From the NCBI GenBank assembly GCA_016861105.1, contig BOKS01000001.1, positions 620,001 through 684,000 of the forward strand: a stretch of DNA of 64,000 bases, in the 5' to 3' direction. Positions 28,188 to 36,293 of the stretch are shown here, in pieces. Source of the DNA: Betaproteobacteria bacterium. GTDB lineage: Bacteria > Pseudomonadota > Gammaproteobacteria > Burkholderiales > Casimicrobiaceae. Below the pieces are notes generated by a model, which was given only the letters and a program-made list of their open reading frames with translations, was not told the origin of the DNA and did no database searches. A program made the translations under genes and the position numbers. How positions within the stretch are numbered: position 1 is the first letter of the stretch; each line of letters opens with the position of its first letter.

Positions 28188-28201
28188 TTGACGCCGGTCA
28201 A
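28188..28201. promoter_or_regulatory. perfect CRP/FNR-family inverted repeat upstream of the copper operon
   Basis: TTGACGCCGGTCAA is a perfect TTGAC-N4-GTCAA palindrome. Its centre is about 41 bases upstream of a start point predicted from the minus-strand TAGGAT at 28161-28166, the classic activator spacing of class II sites. Confidence 0.45.
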
Positions 28202-28219
28202 CGGCGGTCGCGGCGCGCC

Positions 28220-30148
28220 TCATCGGCCGAGCAGCTTGCGCAGCGCCTGCTCGACGTCGCGCGCCGGATCGCGCGGCGCGGGCGAGCGTCCCGGCGGCGG
28301 CACCGCGCCCGGCGCCGGTGCGGCCTCCGGCCGCGCCGTGCCGAGCGCGACCGCGCACTCGTTGCCGGGGGATGTCGCGACGAGCCCGCCGCCGCGCAGC
28401 AATGCGGCCGGGCCTTCGCGGGCCAGCGCCCGGACGTCCGCGGCCGCGGCGACGGCGCCGAGCGGGTCGATGGTCACGCCCGGGTCGGCGAGCGACCCGC
28501 GAATGCGCACCGCACCGGCGAGCTTCGCGAGGTCCACGGACACGCCGACGCGAAGGCGCGGCGCGACCGACAGGTCGACGGTCTCGTTGCGCAGGTCGAC
28601 GGTGCCGCTCGCGGAGGCCCCCAGCTGGTCGGTCTGCAGCGCGATGCTCCGGTCGACCCGCGCCACGCCGTCGCGCAGCGGCAGGCGCACGACGGCGCAC
28701 GCGAGCCGCGTCGGCCCGCCGGCGGCGCGCATCGGATCGATCGCGTCGAGCGCCTTGAGCAGCGGCGTGCCCAGGCCCTGCGTGCCGGGCACGATCGTCC
28801 CGCCGCCCACGCTCACCACGACCGGGCCGGTGAGCGACGAGGCCCACGCGCGCGGCGAGCCGCCGCGCATCGTGACGTCGAGCGTCACGTCCGTCTTCGC
28901 ACCCTGCACGGAGCGCTCGAGTCCCGCCGCCGCGAGCAGCGCGCCGAGGTCGAGCGCGCGGCCGTCGAGGCGCAGCGCGATCGACGCCGGCGCGGCACGC
29001 GCGTCGACGACGATGCGCCCGCGCGTCGTCCCGCCGTAGGCGCCGAGCGCGAGGTCGTCGACGACGAGTCGCCCGGCATCGAGCGCGATCTTCGCGCGCA
29101 GCGGACCGAAGCGGCGGCCGTCCTCGAGCACCAGGCTCTCGACGGCCAGCGTCCCCTGCGCGTCGGCGGCGCGCAGCGCGTCGAACGCGACCGGCGTCGC
29201 GGGGAACAGCCGGCCGTCCCGCGGCCCTGCCGTCGCGGCGACGGTGGCCGGCGCCGCGAGCGCGAGGTCGCCGGCCTGCAGAACTGGCGCCGCCAGGTCG
29301 AAGCGCCAGAGCGGCTTGCGTCCTTCGCGCGGCTGGTAGGCGACCGATCCGGTCAGCCTGCTGGCGCCGCGCACGAGCACGACGTCGCCGGCTGCGATCC
29401 CGCCGGCGTCGGGACGGACCTTCGCCTGCACCCCGGTCCTGCGGCCTGCGACCTCGCCTTCCAGGCTCACGGGCCACGGCCAGCGGCCCGCCTGCAGCGC
29501 GGCGAGCGGGCCGAACGTTCCCTCGACGTCGACCGGCAGGTCCGCGACGCGCCCGCGGAACTGCGCCACGAGCGGCTGCTGCGGGTCGCGCCCGCGCACG
29601 TACAGGCGCTCGACGACGATGGGCGTCGCTTCGCCCGTGCGGCCGTCGCGGTAGCGGACCTCGCCGCGCTCGATCACGAATTCGCCGAGCGCGAAGGCGC
29701 TCGCAGCCGTGACGTCGGCCGGCGCGGCCGGCGCGGCCGGCGCCGCCGCCGACGCGCCGAAGGACCAGTTGCCCGCGCCGCTGCGGTCGGTCTCGAGCAG
29801 GATGCCGGGCTCGACCAGCGTGAAGCGCATGAGCTCGATGCGCCGCGACAGCAGCGGCAGCAGCGCGACCTGCGCCTCGACGCGTTTCGCGCGCAGCATC
29901 TCCTTCGCGCTGCCCCACGGCGCATTCGCGATCGCCACGTCCTCGAGCACGAGCGTGGGCGTGAGCGACAGGTCGATCCGCGGCTCGCCGCCGACCGTGA
30001 CCTCGCGGCCGGTCGCCTTCTCCAGCCGCGCCTCGAGCGGCGCGAGCAGCGCGCGCTTGTCGATCGTGGCGATCACGACGGCCGCGCCGACCACCAGCAC
30101 CGCGAGCAGCGCGACGACGCCCAGCAGGATCCGGACGAAGATCCTCAT
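28220..30148 (-). CDS. AsmA family protein
   Basis: A 642-residue protein with an N-terminal membrane anchor (IFVRILLGVVALLAVLVVGAAVVIAT). The AsmA start follows: LLAPLEARLEKATGREVTVGGEPRIDLSLTPTLVLEDVAIANAPWG. The C-terminal half has the second AsmA domain (LDVTMRGGSPRAWASSLTGPVVVSVGGGTIVPG...TVDLRNETVDLSVAPRL...VRIRGSLADPGVTIDPL). Members span the periplasm and are implicated in lipid transport between membranes. It overlaps the upstream hydrolase gene by four bases (ATGA), so both are co-translated. Confidence 0.92.
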   Translation of the reverse strand: MRIFVRILLGVVALLAVLVVGAAVVIATIDKRALLAPLEARLEKATGREVTVGGEPRIDLSLTPTLVLEDVAIANAPWGSAKEMLRAKRVEAQVALLPLLSRRIELMRFTLVEPGILLETDRSGAGNWSFGASAAAPAAPAAPADVTAASAFALGEFVIERGEVRYRDGRTGEATPIVVERLYVRGRDPQQPLVAQFRGRVADLPVDVEGTFGPLAALQAGRWPWPVSLEGEVAGRRTGVQAKVRPDAGGIAAGDVVLVRGASRLTGSVAYQPREGRKPLWRFDLAAPVLQAGDLALAAPATVAATAGPRDGRLFPATPVAFDALRAADAQGTLAVESLVLEDGRRFGPLRAKIALDAGRLVVDDLALGAYGGTTRGRIVVDARAAPASIALRLDGRALDLGALLAAAGLERSVQGAKTDVTLDVTMRGGSPRAWASSLTGPVVVSVGGGTIVPGTQGLGTPLLKALDAIDPMRAAGGPTRLACAVVRLPLRDGVARVDRSIALQTDQLGASASGTVDLRNETVDLSVAPRLRVGVSVDLAKLAGAVRIRGSLADPGVTIDPLGAVAAAADVRALAREGPAALLRGGGLVATSPGNECAVALGTARPEAAPAPGAVPPPGRSPAPRDPARDVEQALRKLLGR

Positions 30149-30888
30149 CGCGGGTCGTTCGCCGCGGCCGGCGCGGACGGATGCTCCAGGTCGCGGCTGT
30201 CGGCGCGCGTGGTCATCAGCGGTGCCGAGGCCATCGCCTCGGCCCAGACGCGGCGCGGCAGGAAGGTCTGCAGGTGGCCGATGGCCGCGTCGACGAGCGC
30301 CGGATGCGGCTCGTGGCCGATGCCGGGCACGACGTCGGCCGTGACGTCGGCGCCGAGCGCGATCAGCCGCCGTGCCACCTCGATGCAGTGGCGTGCCGGC
30401 ACGACCGGATCGTCCTTCCCGTGCACCAGGTGGATCACCGCGCCGGGCGCAGCGCCGGGCAGCGCGGCGTAGCGCCCCGCGATCGCCACCACGCGGCCGA
30501 CCAGCGCCGCGTGGGCCTGCGCGAACTCCAGCGCGACGATCGCCCCCTGCGAGAAGCCGACCAGCGCCGTCGCGGGCGCGGTTACGCCGATCGTCGCCTG
30601 CGCGTCGCGCACGAACGCCGCGAGCCGCGGCAGCACCGCCGCGACGCGCTGCGGGCGGTTCGCCTCGTCGATGCCGACGATCGAGAACCACTGCCGCCCG
30701 CGCGCCTCGAGGTCGCTCGCCTCGAAACCGTCGGGCACCAGGTGCGCGGCCTGCGGCCAGGCCTGCGCGAAGCGGTCCGCCACGGGCGTCATCGCCAGCG
30801 CGGTGGCCCCGGCGCCGTGCAGGTGGATGTAGAGCGGCGACGGCGCGCCCGCTCGCGGTAGCAGGTGCAGCACCTCGTCGAGGTCCAT
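30145..30888 (-). CDS. alpha/beta hydrolase, phospholipase/carboxylesterase (YpfH-like) family
   Basis: A 247-residue cytosolic serine hydrolase. Motifs in order: YIHLHGAGATALAMTPVADRFAQAWPQAAHLVPDGFEA, the elbow ALVGFSQGAIVALEFA (GFSQG, Ser near 110), VIHLVHGKDDPVVPARH (Asp) and VPGIGHEPHPALVDAAIGHL (His). This is the pattern of bacterial carboxylesterase/phospholipase proteins. A TAGACT hexamer six bases before its ATG suggests its own promoter, so it and asmA may be expressed apart from the oxidoreductase genes upstream. Confidence 0.88.
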   Translation of the reverse strand: MDLDEVLHLLPRAGAPSPLYIHLHGAGATALAMTPVADRFAQAWPQAAHLVPDGFEASDLEARGRQWFSIVGIDEANRPQRVAAVLPRLAAFVRDAQATIGVTAPATALVGFSQGAIVALEFAQAHAALVGRVVAIAGRYAALPGAAPGAVIHLVHGKDDPVVPARHCIEVARRLIALGADVTADVVPGIGHEPHPALVDAAIGHLQTFLPRRVWAEAMASAPLMTTRADSRDLEHPSAPAAANDPR

Positions 30889-30894
30889 CCGCGC

Positions 30895-30900
30895 AGTCTA
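30895..30900 (-). promoter_or_regulatory. -10-like hexamer (TAGACT) for the hydrolase-asmA pair
   Basis: Minus-strand TAGACT, six bases before ATG 30888, with no Shine-Dalgarno, as in other putative leaderless starts here. Confidence 0.4.
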
Positions 30901-30961
30901 GGGCCTGCCGGCGCCGCCGGCGAGTCCGCGGCGGGCACCCCGGCGCCGCGGGGCGCGGCGG

Positions 30962-33187
30962 CTACCGGAACGGCTTCGCGCGTTCGAGCAGTTCGTCGAG
31001 CCCCGGCTCGTCCGGGTTCCACGGCTTGCCCGGGTGGATGATCGCCACCTGGCACGACTCGGCGGCCTCGACGAGCTGCCGGTACGTTCCCGCCTTCAGG
31101 TCGGCGATGTACGCCTGCTTGTTCGCGTCGTACTTGAACATCCGGTCGTTGATCGTCTGGCACTCGTTGCAGCTGGGACAGCGCGCGGTCTCGATCCAGG
31201 CGACGTCCGGGTCGCGCGCGGGCGCGTCCGGCGCCGGCGCGTCGCCCGCGGCAGGCGCCGCTGCGGCCTCCTGCGGCACGGCGGCCCCCGACGGCTGCGC
31301 GGCCGGGGCGCCCTGGACGGCCGCCTGCGCCGCCTTCGCCGCGGCCTCCCACTGCGCGCGCTCGCGCGCGACCAGGATCGCGGCGTGCGAGTTGTGGATG
31401 CCACCCTGCTCCTGCAGCCGGTGCCAGAACGTGCGCGTGCACACGACGGCCTGCATGAGCTTCGCGTCGACGACGACGCGCTGCAGCACGTCGTCGCCGT
31501 CGACCGCCAGCACGTACGGCACGCGGTCGGCGGCTCGCTTCGCGTCGAGCGCGAGCCACTCGTCGGCCGGCACCATCGCGTCGTTCCAGCGCTCGCGCGG
31601 CACGCGCGCGAAGTGTGGCGCGTAGCGGCGGTCGCACAGCAGGAAGTCGGCGACGGTGAACGGGACCTCCTGCCGCACGCGCTGCATCGCCTCGTCGGCG
31701 TAGTCGAGCGGCGCGACCGGCCAGTCGGCCTCGGGCTGCGGGTTGTCCGCCAGCACGAAGCGCGCGGCCTGCGTCGTCCCCGCGTGCGGGTCGTAGGCGA
31801 ACGCCGGGAACGCGCGCGACTCCATCGCGGCGGCGCACAGGAGGTACGGCGGCAGGACGGCGGGCGCGCCGGTGCCCACGTACACGCTGAGGAGGCCGGC
31901 CCCCCGGTGCTCGAACGCGCGGCCGATGCGCTCGCGCATCGCGTACAGGTTCGACGCGGCGGCCTGCACGACGTACACGCCGCCCAGCCCGGTGGCCGTG
32001 TTGGCGAGCCGCGCCGCGCGCACGCCGAACGCGAAGTGGCCCGTGCCCGCGGCGGCCTCCTCCACCAGGTCGGTCGTCTCGACCAGAACCTTCACCGGCA
32101 GGCCGGACGAGAGCATGTCCATCAGTCCCGCATTGCGCGGCGCGTCGTTCTCCCCGGCGGGGATGCAGACGAGATAGTCGGGGAACAGCGCCAGATCCTC
32201 GGGCGACAGCGCGCTCTCGTCGAAGTGGGCGAAGAAGGGGTCGTCCTTCGCCTCGACGTAGCGGCCGTCGGCCTCGAGCTCGGCGATGGCGATCGCCTTC
32301 ACGACCTCGGCGAGCCTGGGCAGGCGCGCGCGGTAGGCCTCGACCGCCGACGCGCAGTCGGTGAAGCGGAAGGCGAGCTGCGCCGGCGCGCCCGGCGGCG
32401 CCGGCAGGCGCTCGTCCACGTGGAACGGCTGCGACTGCAGCACGTCGCGCGCCCACTCGATGCGCTGGCGGCGCGCGGGTGCGAGCTCGTCCTGCGGGAC
32501 GTTGCGCACCAGCAGCTTCGAGAGCGCGCCGAAGTCGAAGGCGTCGCGGTAGGCGCCGCCCAGCGTCGCGCGCAGCGTGTCCGGCTGGCGGCCGGCCGCG
32601 GAGCGGTCGAACGCCGCGCGCAGGATGTCGGAGAGCCGCACGACGAGCCGGTCGACGGCGCGGCGGAAGGACGCCCCCTTGCGCCGCTGCGCCGCCTGCC
32701 ACAGGTGCGTGACGACGTCGGCGGGCATGCCCCCGTCGCAGTCGACCACCCAGCCGTCGAGGTCGAGCTTGTCGCCGATGCCGCTCAGCACCTGCTGCAC
32801 CGAGGGATCCTGCGGGGAGGCCAGCCGCTGCGACGCCTGCGTCCACAGCTCGCCGAGCGTGCTGCGCGTCCCCCCGGCCGCGAGCGCACGGATCTCGCGC
32901 TCGAGCCGCAGGACGTGCCTGCGCAGGCGCTCCCCTTCGAGGCCGCGCGGGGCCACTTCGCGCAGCACCCCGTCGATCACCGCGGACAGCGACCGCACCT
33001 CGCCGCCGGCCGGTCCCGCCGCGACCAGCACCAGCGGGAAGTCGTAGCGCAGCCGCGCGAGGTCGCGGTAGCCCGCCAGCGGCGCCGGACGCAGGCCGAG
33101 CCCGTCGACGGGATCGAGCCCCGCGCCGTGGCCGCGGCCGGTGGAGTGGAAGAGCCGCTGTTCGTCGAATCGCGCGACCGTGTCCAT
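30962..33187 (-). CDS. large PFOR-like protein with C-terminal ferredoxin-like cluster motif
   Basis: A 741-residue protein following the oxidoreductase beta gene. Residues about 355-455 (NAGLMDMLSSGLPVKVLVETTDL, then GLGGVYVVQAAASNLYAMRERIGRAFEHRGAGLLSVYVG) resemble the thiamine-binding domain VI of pyruvate:ferredoxin oxidoreductase, but the GDGW/DIG diphosphate motif is absent, so it is probably not itself catalytic. After a Pro/Ala-rich linker (about 610-650) the tail has CPSCNEC and a distal Cys in ESCQVAIIHPGKPWNPDEP, four Cys that could hold one [4Fe-4S] cluster. I know no named function; an electron-transfer or scaffold subunit of the adjacent enzyme is inferred. ATG 33187 is 26 bases after the beta stop. 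Confidence 0.7.
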   Translation of the reverse strand: MDTVARFDEQRLFHSTGRGHGAGLDPVDGLGLRPAPLAGYRDLARLRYDFPLVLVAAGPAGGEVRSLSAVIDGVLREVAPRGLEGERLRRHVLRLEREIRALAAGGTRSTLGELWTQASQRLASPQDPSVQQVLSGIGDKLDLDGWVVDCDGGMPADVVTHLWQAAQRRKGASFRRAVDRLVVRLSDILRAAFDRSAAGRQPDTLRATLGGAYRDAFDFGALSKLLVRNVPQDELAPARRQRIEWARDVLQSQPFHVDERLPAPPGAPAQLAFRFTDCASAVEAYRARLPRLAEVVKAIAIAELEADGRYVEAKDDPFFAHFDESALSPEDLALFPDYLVCIPAGENDAPRNAGLMDMLSSGLPVKVLVETTDLVEEAAAGTGHFAFGVRAARLANTATGLGGVYVVQAAASNLYAMRERIGRAFEHRGAGLLSVYVGTGAPAVLPPYLLCAAAMESRAFPAFAYDPHAGTTQAARFVLADNPQPEADWPVAPLDYADEAMQRVRQEVPFTVADFLLCDRRYAPHFARVPRERWNDAMVPADEWLALDAKRAADRVPYVLAVDGDDVLQRVVVDAKLMQAVVCTRTFWHRLQEQGGIHNSHAAILVARERAQWEAAAKAAQAAVQGAPAAQPSGAAVPQEAAAAPAAGDAPAPDAPARDPDVAWIETARCPSCNECQTINDRMFKYDANKQAYIADLKAGTYRQLVEAAESCQVAIIHPGKPWNPDEPGLDELLERAKPFR

Positions 33188-33213
33188 GACCTCGCGTCCT
33201 CGTTGCCCGTTGC

Positions 33214-34203
33214 CTATGCCGCCGCGCGCGCGCCGTCGCCGCCCTGCGGCCACACGGTGACCTTGTCGAACTCCGCCTCGAGCCCGCGCCGGACCTGCTC
33301 GGCCGTCCGCACCTCGCCGACGCCGTGCACGTCCTCGTAGCAGGGCACGGCGGGGTTGTGGTAGAGGATGCCCACCGGGATCGGGTCGGTCGACGAGGCG
33401 ATCTCGCGCGCCCGGTCGAGGTCCGTCGGATCGTGCTCGACCTGGTTGCGGTAGGTGCGCGCGAGCGCCGGCGGCACCGCGAGGCCGTCGCGATGCGTGA
33501 GCAGCAGCGTCTTGCCGGGATCGTGCAGCCACGGCTCGAACTGCTTCGGCAGCCACTCGGGGCAGCGCTGCAGGATGCGCACGAACGAGAAGCCGCGGTG
33601 CAGGTACGCCTTGCGGACGATGTCGTAGAGCAGCTCGGGGATCCAGTCGACCGCCTGTGCGACGAACGAGACGTTCGTGACGCCGAGCGTCACCGTCAGC
33701 GGGTTCAGCGCCTGCAGGTAGCTGCCGCGCGGGGTGGTGTTGCTCTTCGTCCCGATCGGCGACGTGGGCGAGGCCTGCTTCTTCGTGAGCCCGTACACCT
33801 GGTTGTCGTGCAGGATCGCCGTGAGATTCATGTTGTAGCGGATCGCGTGGATCCAGTGCGCCGCGCCGATGCTGCAGCAGTCGCCGTCGCCGGTGTTGAC
33901 GAACACGGCGAGGTCGGGGCGCGCCATCTTGACGCCCTGCGCGATGGGGAACGCGCGGCCGTGGATGCCGTGGAACCCGTAGGTCTTCATGTAGTGCGGG
34001 AAGCGCGACGAGCAGCCGATCCCCGAGACGAAGACGGTGCGCTCGGGGGCGAGGCCCTCGTCGCGGCACAGCCGCTGGACCGCCGTGAGGATCGCGTTGT
34101 CGCCGCAGCCGCTGCACCAGCGCGGCACGCCGCCCTGGTAGTCCTCGAGCTGGTGGTGCTCCTCGTGCAGCCGGATCAGGCACTGCGTGACGGGCATCGT
34201 CAT
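33214..34203 (-). CDS. 2-oxoacid:acceptor oxidoreductase, beta subunit (thiamine-binding), first locus
   Basis: A 329-residue soluble protein. N-terminal WCSGCGDNAILTAVQ has a CxxC typical of the beta subunit. VFVSGIGCSSRFPHY and the thiamine diphosphate site GDGDCCSIGAAHWIHAIRYNMNLTAILHDNQVYGLTKKQASPTS are intact. With the alpha subunit it would oxidatively decarboxylate a 2-oxoacid to acyl-CoA and reduce ferredoxin. The substrate cannot be read from the sequence; 2-oxoglutarate or an aromatic 2-oxoacid are possible. ATG 34203 is chosen over the upstream 34305, which runs through a REP-like repeat. Confidence 0.92.
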   Translation of the reverse strand: MTMPVTQCLIRLHEEHHQLEDYQGGVPRWCSGCGDNAILTAVQRLCRDEGLAPERTVFVSGIGCSSRFPHYMKTYGFHGIHGRAFPIAQGVKMARPDLAVFVNTGDGDCCSIGAAHWIHAIRYNMNLTAILHDNQVYGLTKKQASPTSPIGTKSNTTPRGSYLQALNPLTVTLGVTNVSFVAQAVDWIPELLYDIVRKAYLHRGFSFVRILQRCPEWLPKQFEPWLHDPGKTLLLTHRDGLAVPPALARTYRNQVEHDPTDLDRAREIASSTDPIPVGILYHNPAVPCYEDVHGVGEVRTAEQVRRGLEAEFDKVTVWPQGGDGARAAA

Positions 34204-34260
34204 GGGACTCTCCGGTACGTCGGATCGCCGAGCGGGGCAAAGACGTTCGAGCCGTCGTGG

Positions 34261-34328
34261 TTCCCGCCTCGGCGGGAATCCAGCGTCGTTCCGAGGCGAC
34301 GGCACGGGGTCCCCGCCCTCGCGGGGAC
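34261..34328. repeat. two REP-like hairpins between alpha and beta genes
   Basis: TTCCCGCCTCGGCGGGAA (34261-34278) and GTCCCCGCCCTCGCGGGGAC (34309-34328) are perfect hairpins. The second, with following GACG, also occurs at 63975-63994. Within an operon they could stabilise or terminate part of the mRNA. Confidence 0.75.
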
Positions 34329-34369
34329 GACGCGGGTCCGCCGGCGCGCGGAGGGTGGCGCGACGCGCA

Positions 34370-36265
34370 TCATGCGGGCACGGACAGCGCGGCGAGCCTC
34401 CCGCGCAGCGCCGCGACGACCGACGACGGCTTGATCGGCTGACCGCGCGACTGCGTCCAGCAGTCGACGTCGACCAGGTAGCGCGAGCGCAGCATCATCG
34501 CCAGCGCCGAGTAGCGCCGGTTGTCGGCGTCGATCAGCTCGTCGTCGAGCCGGTCGGACCAGTTGCCCTCGACGGCCAGTACGCTGCGGAAGCGGCGCAG
34601 GATGTCGCCGATGCCGGAGGCCATCGGCTGCAGGAACGTGAGGTGCAGCGACGACACCTTCAGGCCTTCGTCGCGGAGCCGTCCGACCGCCTCCTCGATG
34701 ACGCCCTTCGTGCTGCCCCAGCCGACGACGAGCAGGTCGCCATCGGGGTCGCCGAACACCGGCGGCGTCTTCAGCGTCTTCTGCAGCGCGGCGACCTTGA
34801 GGCTGCGGTGCCGCAGGCCCTCCTCGTTGATCTCCGGGTCGTAGGCGACCTTGCTCGCGCGGTCGTGCGCGAGCCCGGTGACCGTGTGCATGCCTCCCGG
34901 CTGGCCCGGCAGGAAGCGCTGCGCGATGCCGGTGACCTCGTCCCAGTCGTAGGGCTTGCGGTCCGCGGGCACCGGCGTCTGGTCGACCGGCGGCGCGAGC
35001 CACTGCGCGTCGAACACGGGCCGCGGGAACGGCTGCTGCGCCGTCGCCAGGCTCGCGTCGGACAGCACGACGACCACGGTGTTGAACGCCTCGGCGATCC
35101 GGCGCGCCGTGATCATCGCGTAGAAGCAGTCCTCGATGTCGGCGGTCGCCATCACCACCTTCGGCGCGTCGCCGTGGCTGCCGTAGATGGCCGTGAGCAG
35201 GTCGCCCTGCTCGACCTTCGTCGGCTGCCCGGTCGACGGCCCGCCGCGCTGGACGTTCACGACGACGAGCGGGATCTCGGCCATCACCGCGAGGCCGATC
35301 CCCTCCTGCTTGAGCGAGTAGCCCGGGCCGGAGGTGATCGTCACCGCGCACTTGCCGGCGTACGACGCGCCGATCGCGAAGGCGCACGCGGCGATCTCGT
35401 CCTCGGCCTGGTGGACGATGCCGCCGACCTTCTCGAACACGTCGGAGAGGAAGTGCGAGGCCGAGGTCGCCGGCGTGATCGGGTACATGGCGCAGATGTC
35501 CATTCCCGAGGCCAGCACGCCGAGCGCGAGCGCGGTGTTGCCGTTGACGACGATCTGCGGGACCGTCGCGCGGACGGCCGGGATGCGGTAGCGGAAGTCG
35601 AGGTGCTGCGCGGCCCACGCATAGCCCGCGTCGAACAGGCCCTGGTTGACGGCGACGACCTTGCCCTCCTTCTTGCCGAAGGTCAGCGCCACCTGCTCGC
35701 GGCCGAGCCCCGCGTCGAAGCTGTAGACGCAGCACAGCACCCCCAGCACGAACATGTTCTTGCCTTTGCGCGGGTCGGCGACCAGCGCCCTGCACTCCTT
35801 TTCGAGCGGGACCTCGTGGACGCGGAACCCGGACGCCCTCAGCCGCTCGACGGTCTCCGTGTACGACCTCACGACCGCGGGATCGCGATGCTCGCGCCAC
35901 ATGCTCTCGAGCAGGATCTGCGCGCCGGGCTTGAGCTCGCCCGCCCGGACGCGGCCGAGCAGGACCTGCTCGTTGAACGCGACCACGAGGTCGGTCTCGT
36001 CGCCGCCGTTGGTGACGCGCTTCGCGCCGATGCGGATGCGGATGCCCGAGGCGCCCGCCACGCTGCGCGCCGGCGGCTGGATCTCGGCCGGGATGATCTC
36101 CGTGGTCCAGATGCCGTTGCCCGTGCGCGCGGCGATCGCGCCGAGCGACTGGCCGCAGCGCTGCGCGCCCTCGCCGGAGTCGCTGATCACCTCGACGATG
36201 TGCTCGTCGAGCAGGGTCGCCTCGCCTGCGGCGGCGCGGCGGGGAAGCGTGGCGGTGTCGTTCAT
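34370..36265 (-). CDS. 2-oxoacid:acceptor oxidoreductase, gamma-alpha fused subunit, first locus
   Basis: A 631-residue protein combining the gamma domain (residues about 15-210: VEVISDSGEGAQRCGQSLGAIAARTGNGIWTTEIIP, ETDLVVAFNEQ) with the alpha domain (GNTALALGVLASGMDICAMYPITPATSASHFL, VHQAEDEIAACAFAIGASYAGKCAVTITSGPGYSLKQEGIGLAVMAEIPLVVVNVQRGGPSTGQPTKVEQGDLL). These YPITPAT and GPSTG motifs define the family. It pairs with the beta subunit 166 bases downstream. ATG 36265 is preferred over the longer frame to 36376, which overlaps the upstream flavoprotein gene. Confidence 0.93.
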   Translation of the reverse strand: MNDTATLPRRAAAGEATLLDEHIVEVISDSGEGAQRCGQSLGAIAARTGNGIWTTEIIPAEIQPPARSVAGASGIRIRIGAKRVTNGGDETDLVVAFNEQVLLGRVRAGELKPGAQILLESMWREHRDPAVVRSYTETVERLRASGFRVHEVPLEKECRALVADPRKGKNMFVLGVLCCVYSFDAGLGREQVALTFGKKEGKVVAVNQGLFDAGYAWAAQHLDFRYRIPAVRATVPQIVVNGNTALALGVLASGMDICAMYPITPATSASHFLSDVFEKVGGIVHQAEDEIAACAFAIGASYAGKCAVTITSGPGYSLKQEGIGLAVMAEIPLVVVNVQRGGPSTGQPTKVEQGDLLTAIYGSHGDAPKVVMATADIEDCFYAMITARRIAEAFNTVVVVLSDASLATAQQPFPRPVFDAQWLAPPVDQTPVPADRKPYDWDEVTGIAQRFLPGQPGGMHTVTGLAHDRASKVAYDPEINEEGLRHRSLKVAALQKTLKTPPVFGDPDGDLLVVGWGSTKGVIEEAVGRLRDEGLKVSSLHLTFLQPMASGIGDILRRFRSVLAVEGNWSDRLDDELIDADNRRYSALAMMLRSRYLVDVDCWTQSRGQPIKPSSVVAALRGRLAALSVPA

Positions 36266-36293
36266 GGGGCTTGCGGTCTCGCGGTCGGTGCCT

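Noticed and set aside
30962..34240. single 1092-codon reading of the large PFOR-like gene through the beta-subunit gene
   Set aside because: The upstream third is in the wrong frame for the thiamine-binding beta subunit, which has complete motifs in another frame; ATG 33187 is the natural start.
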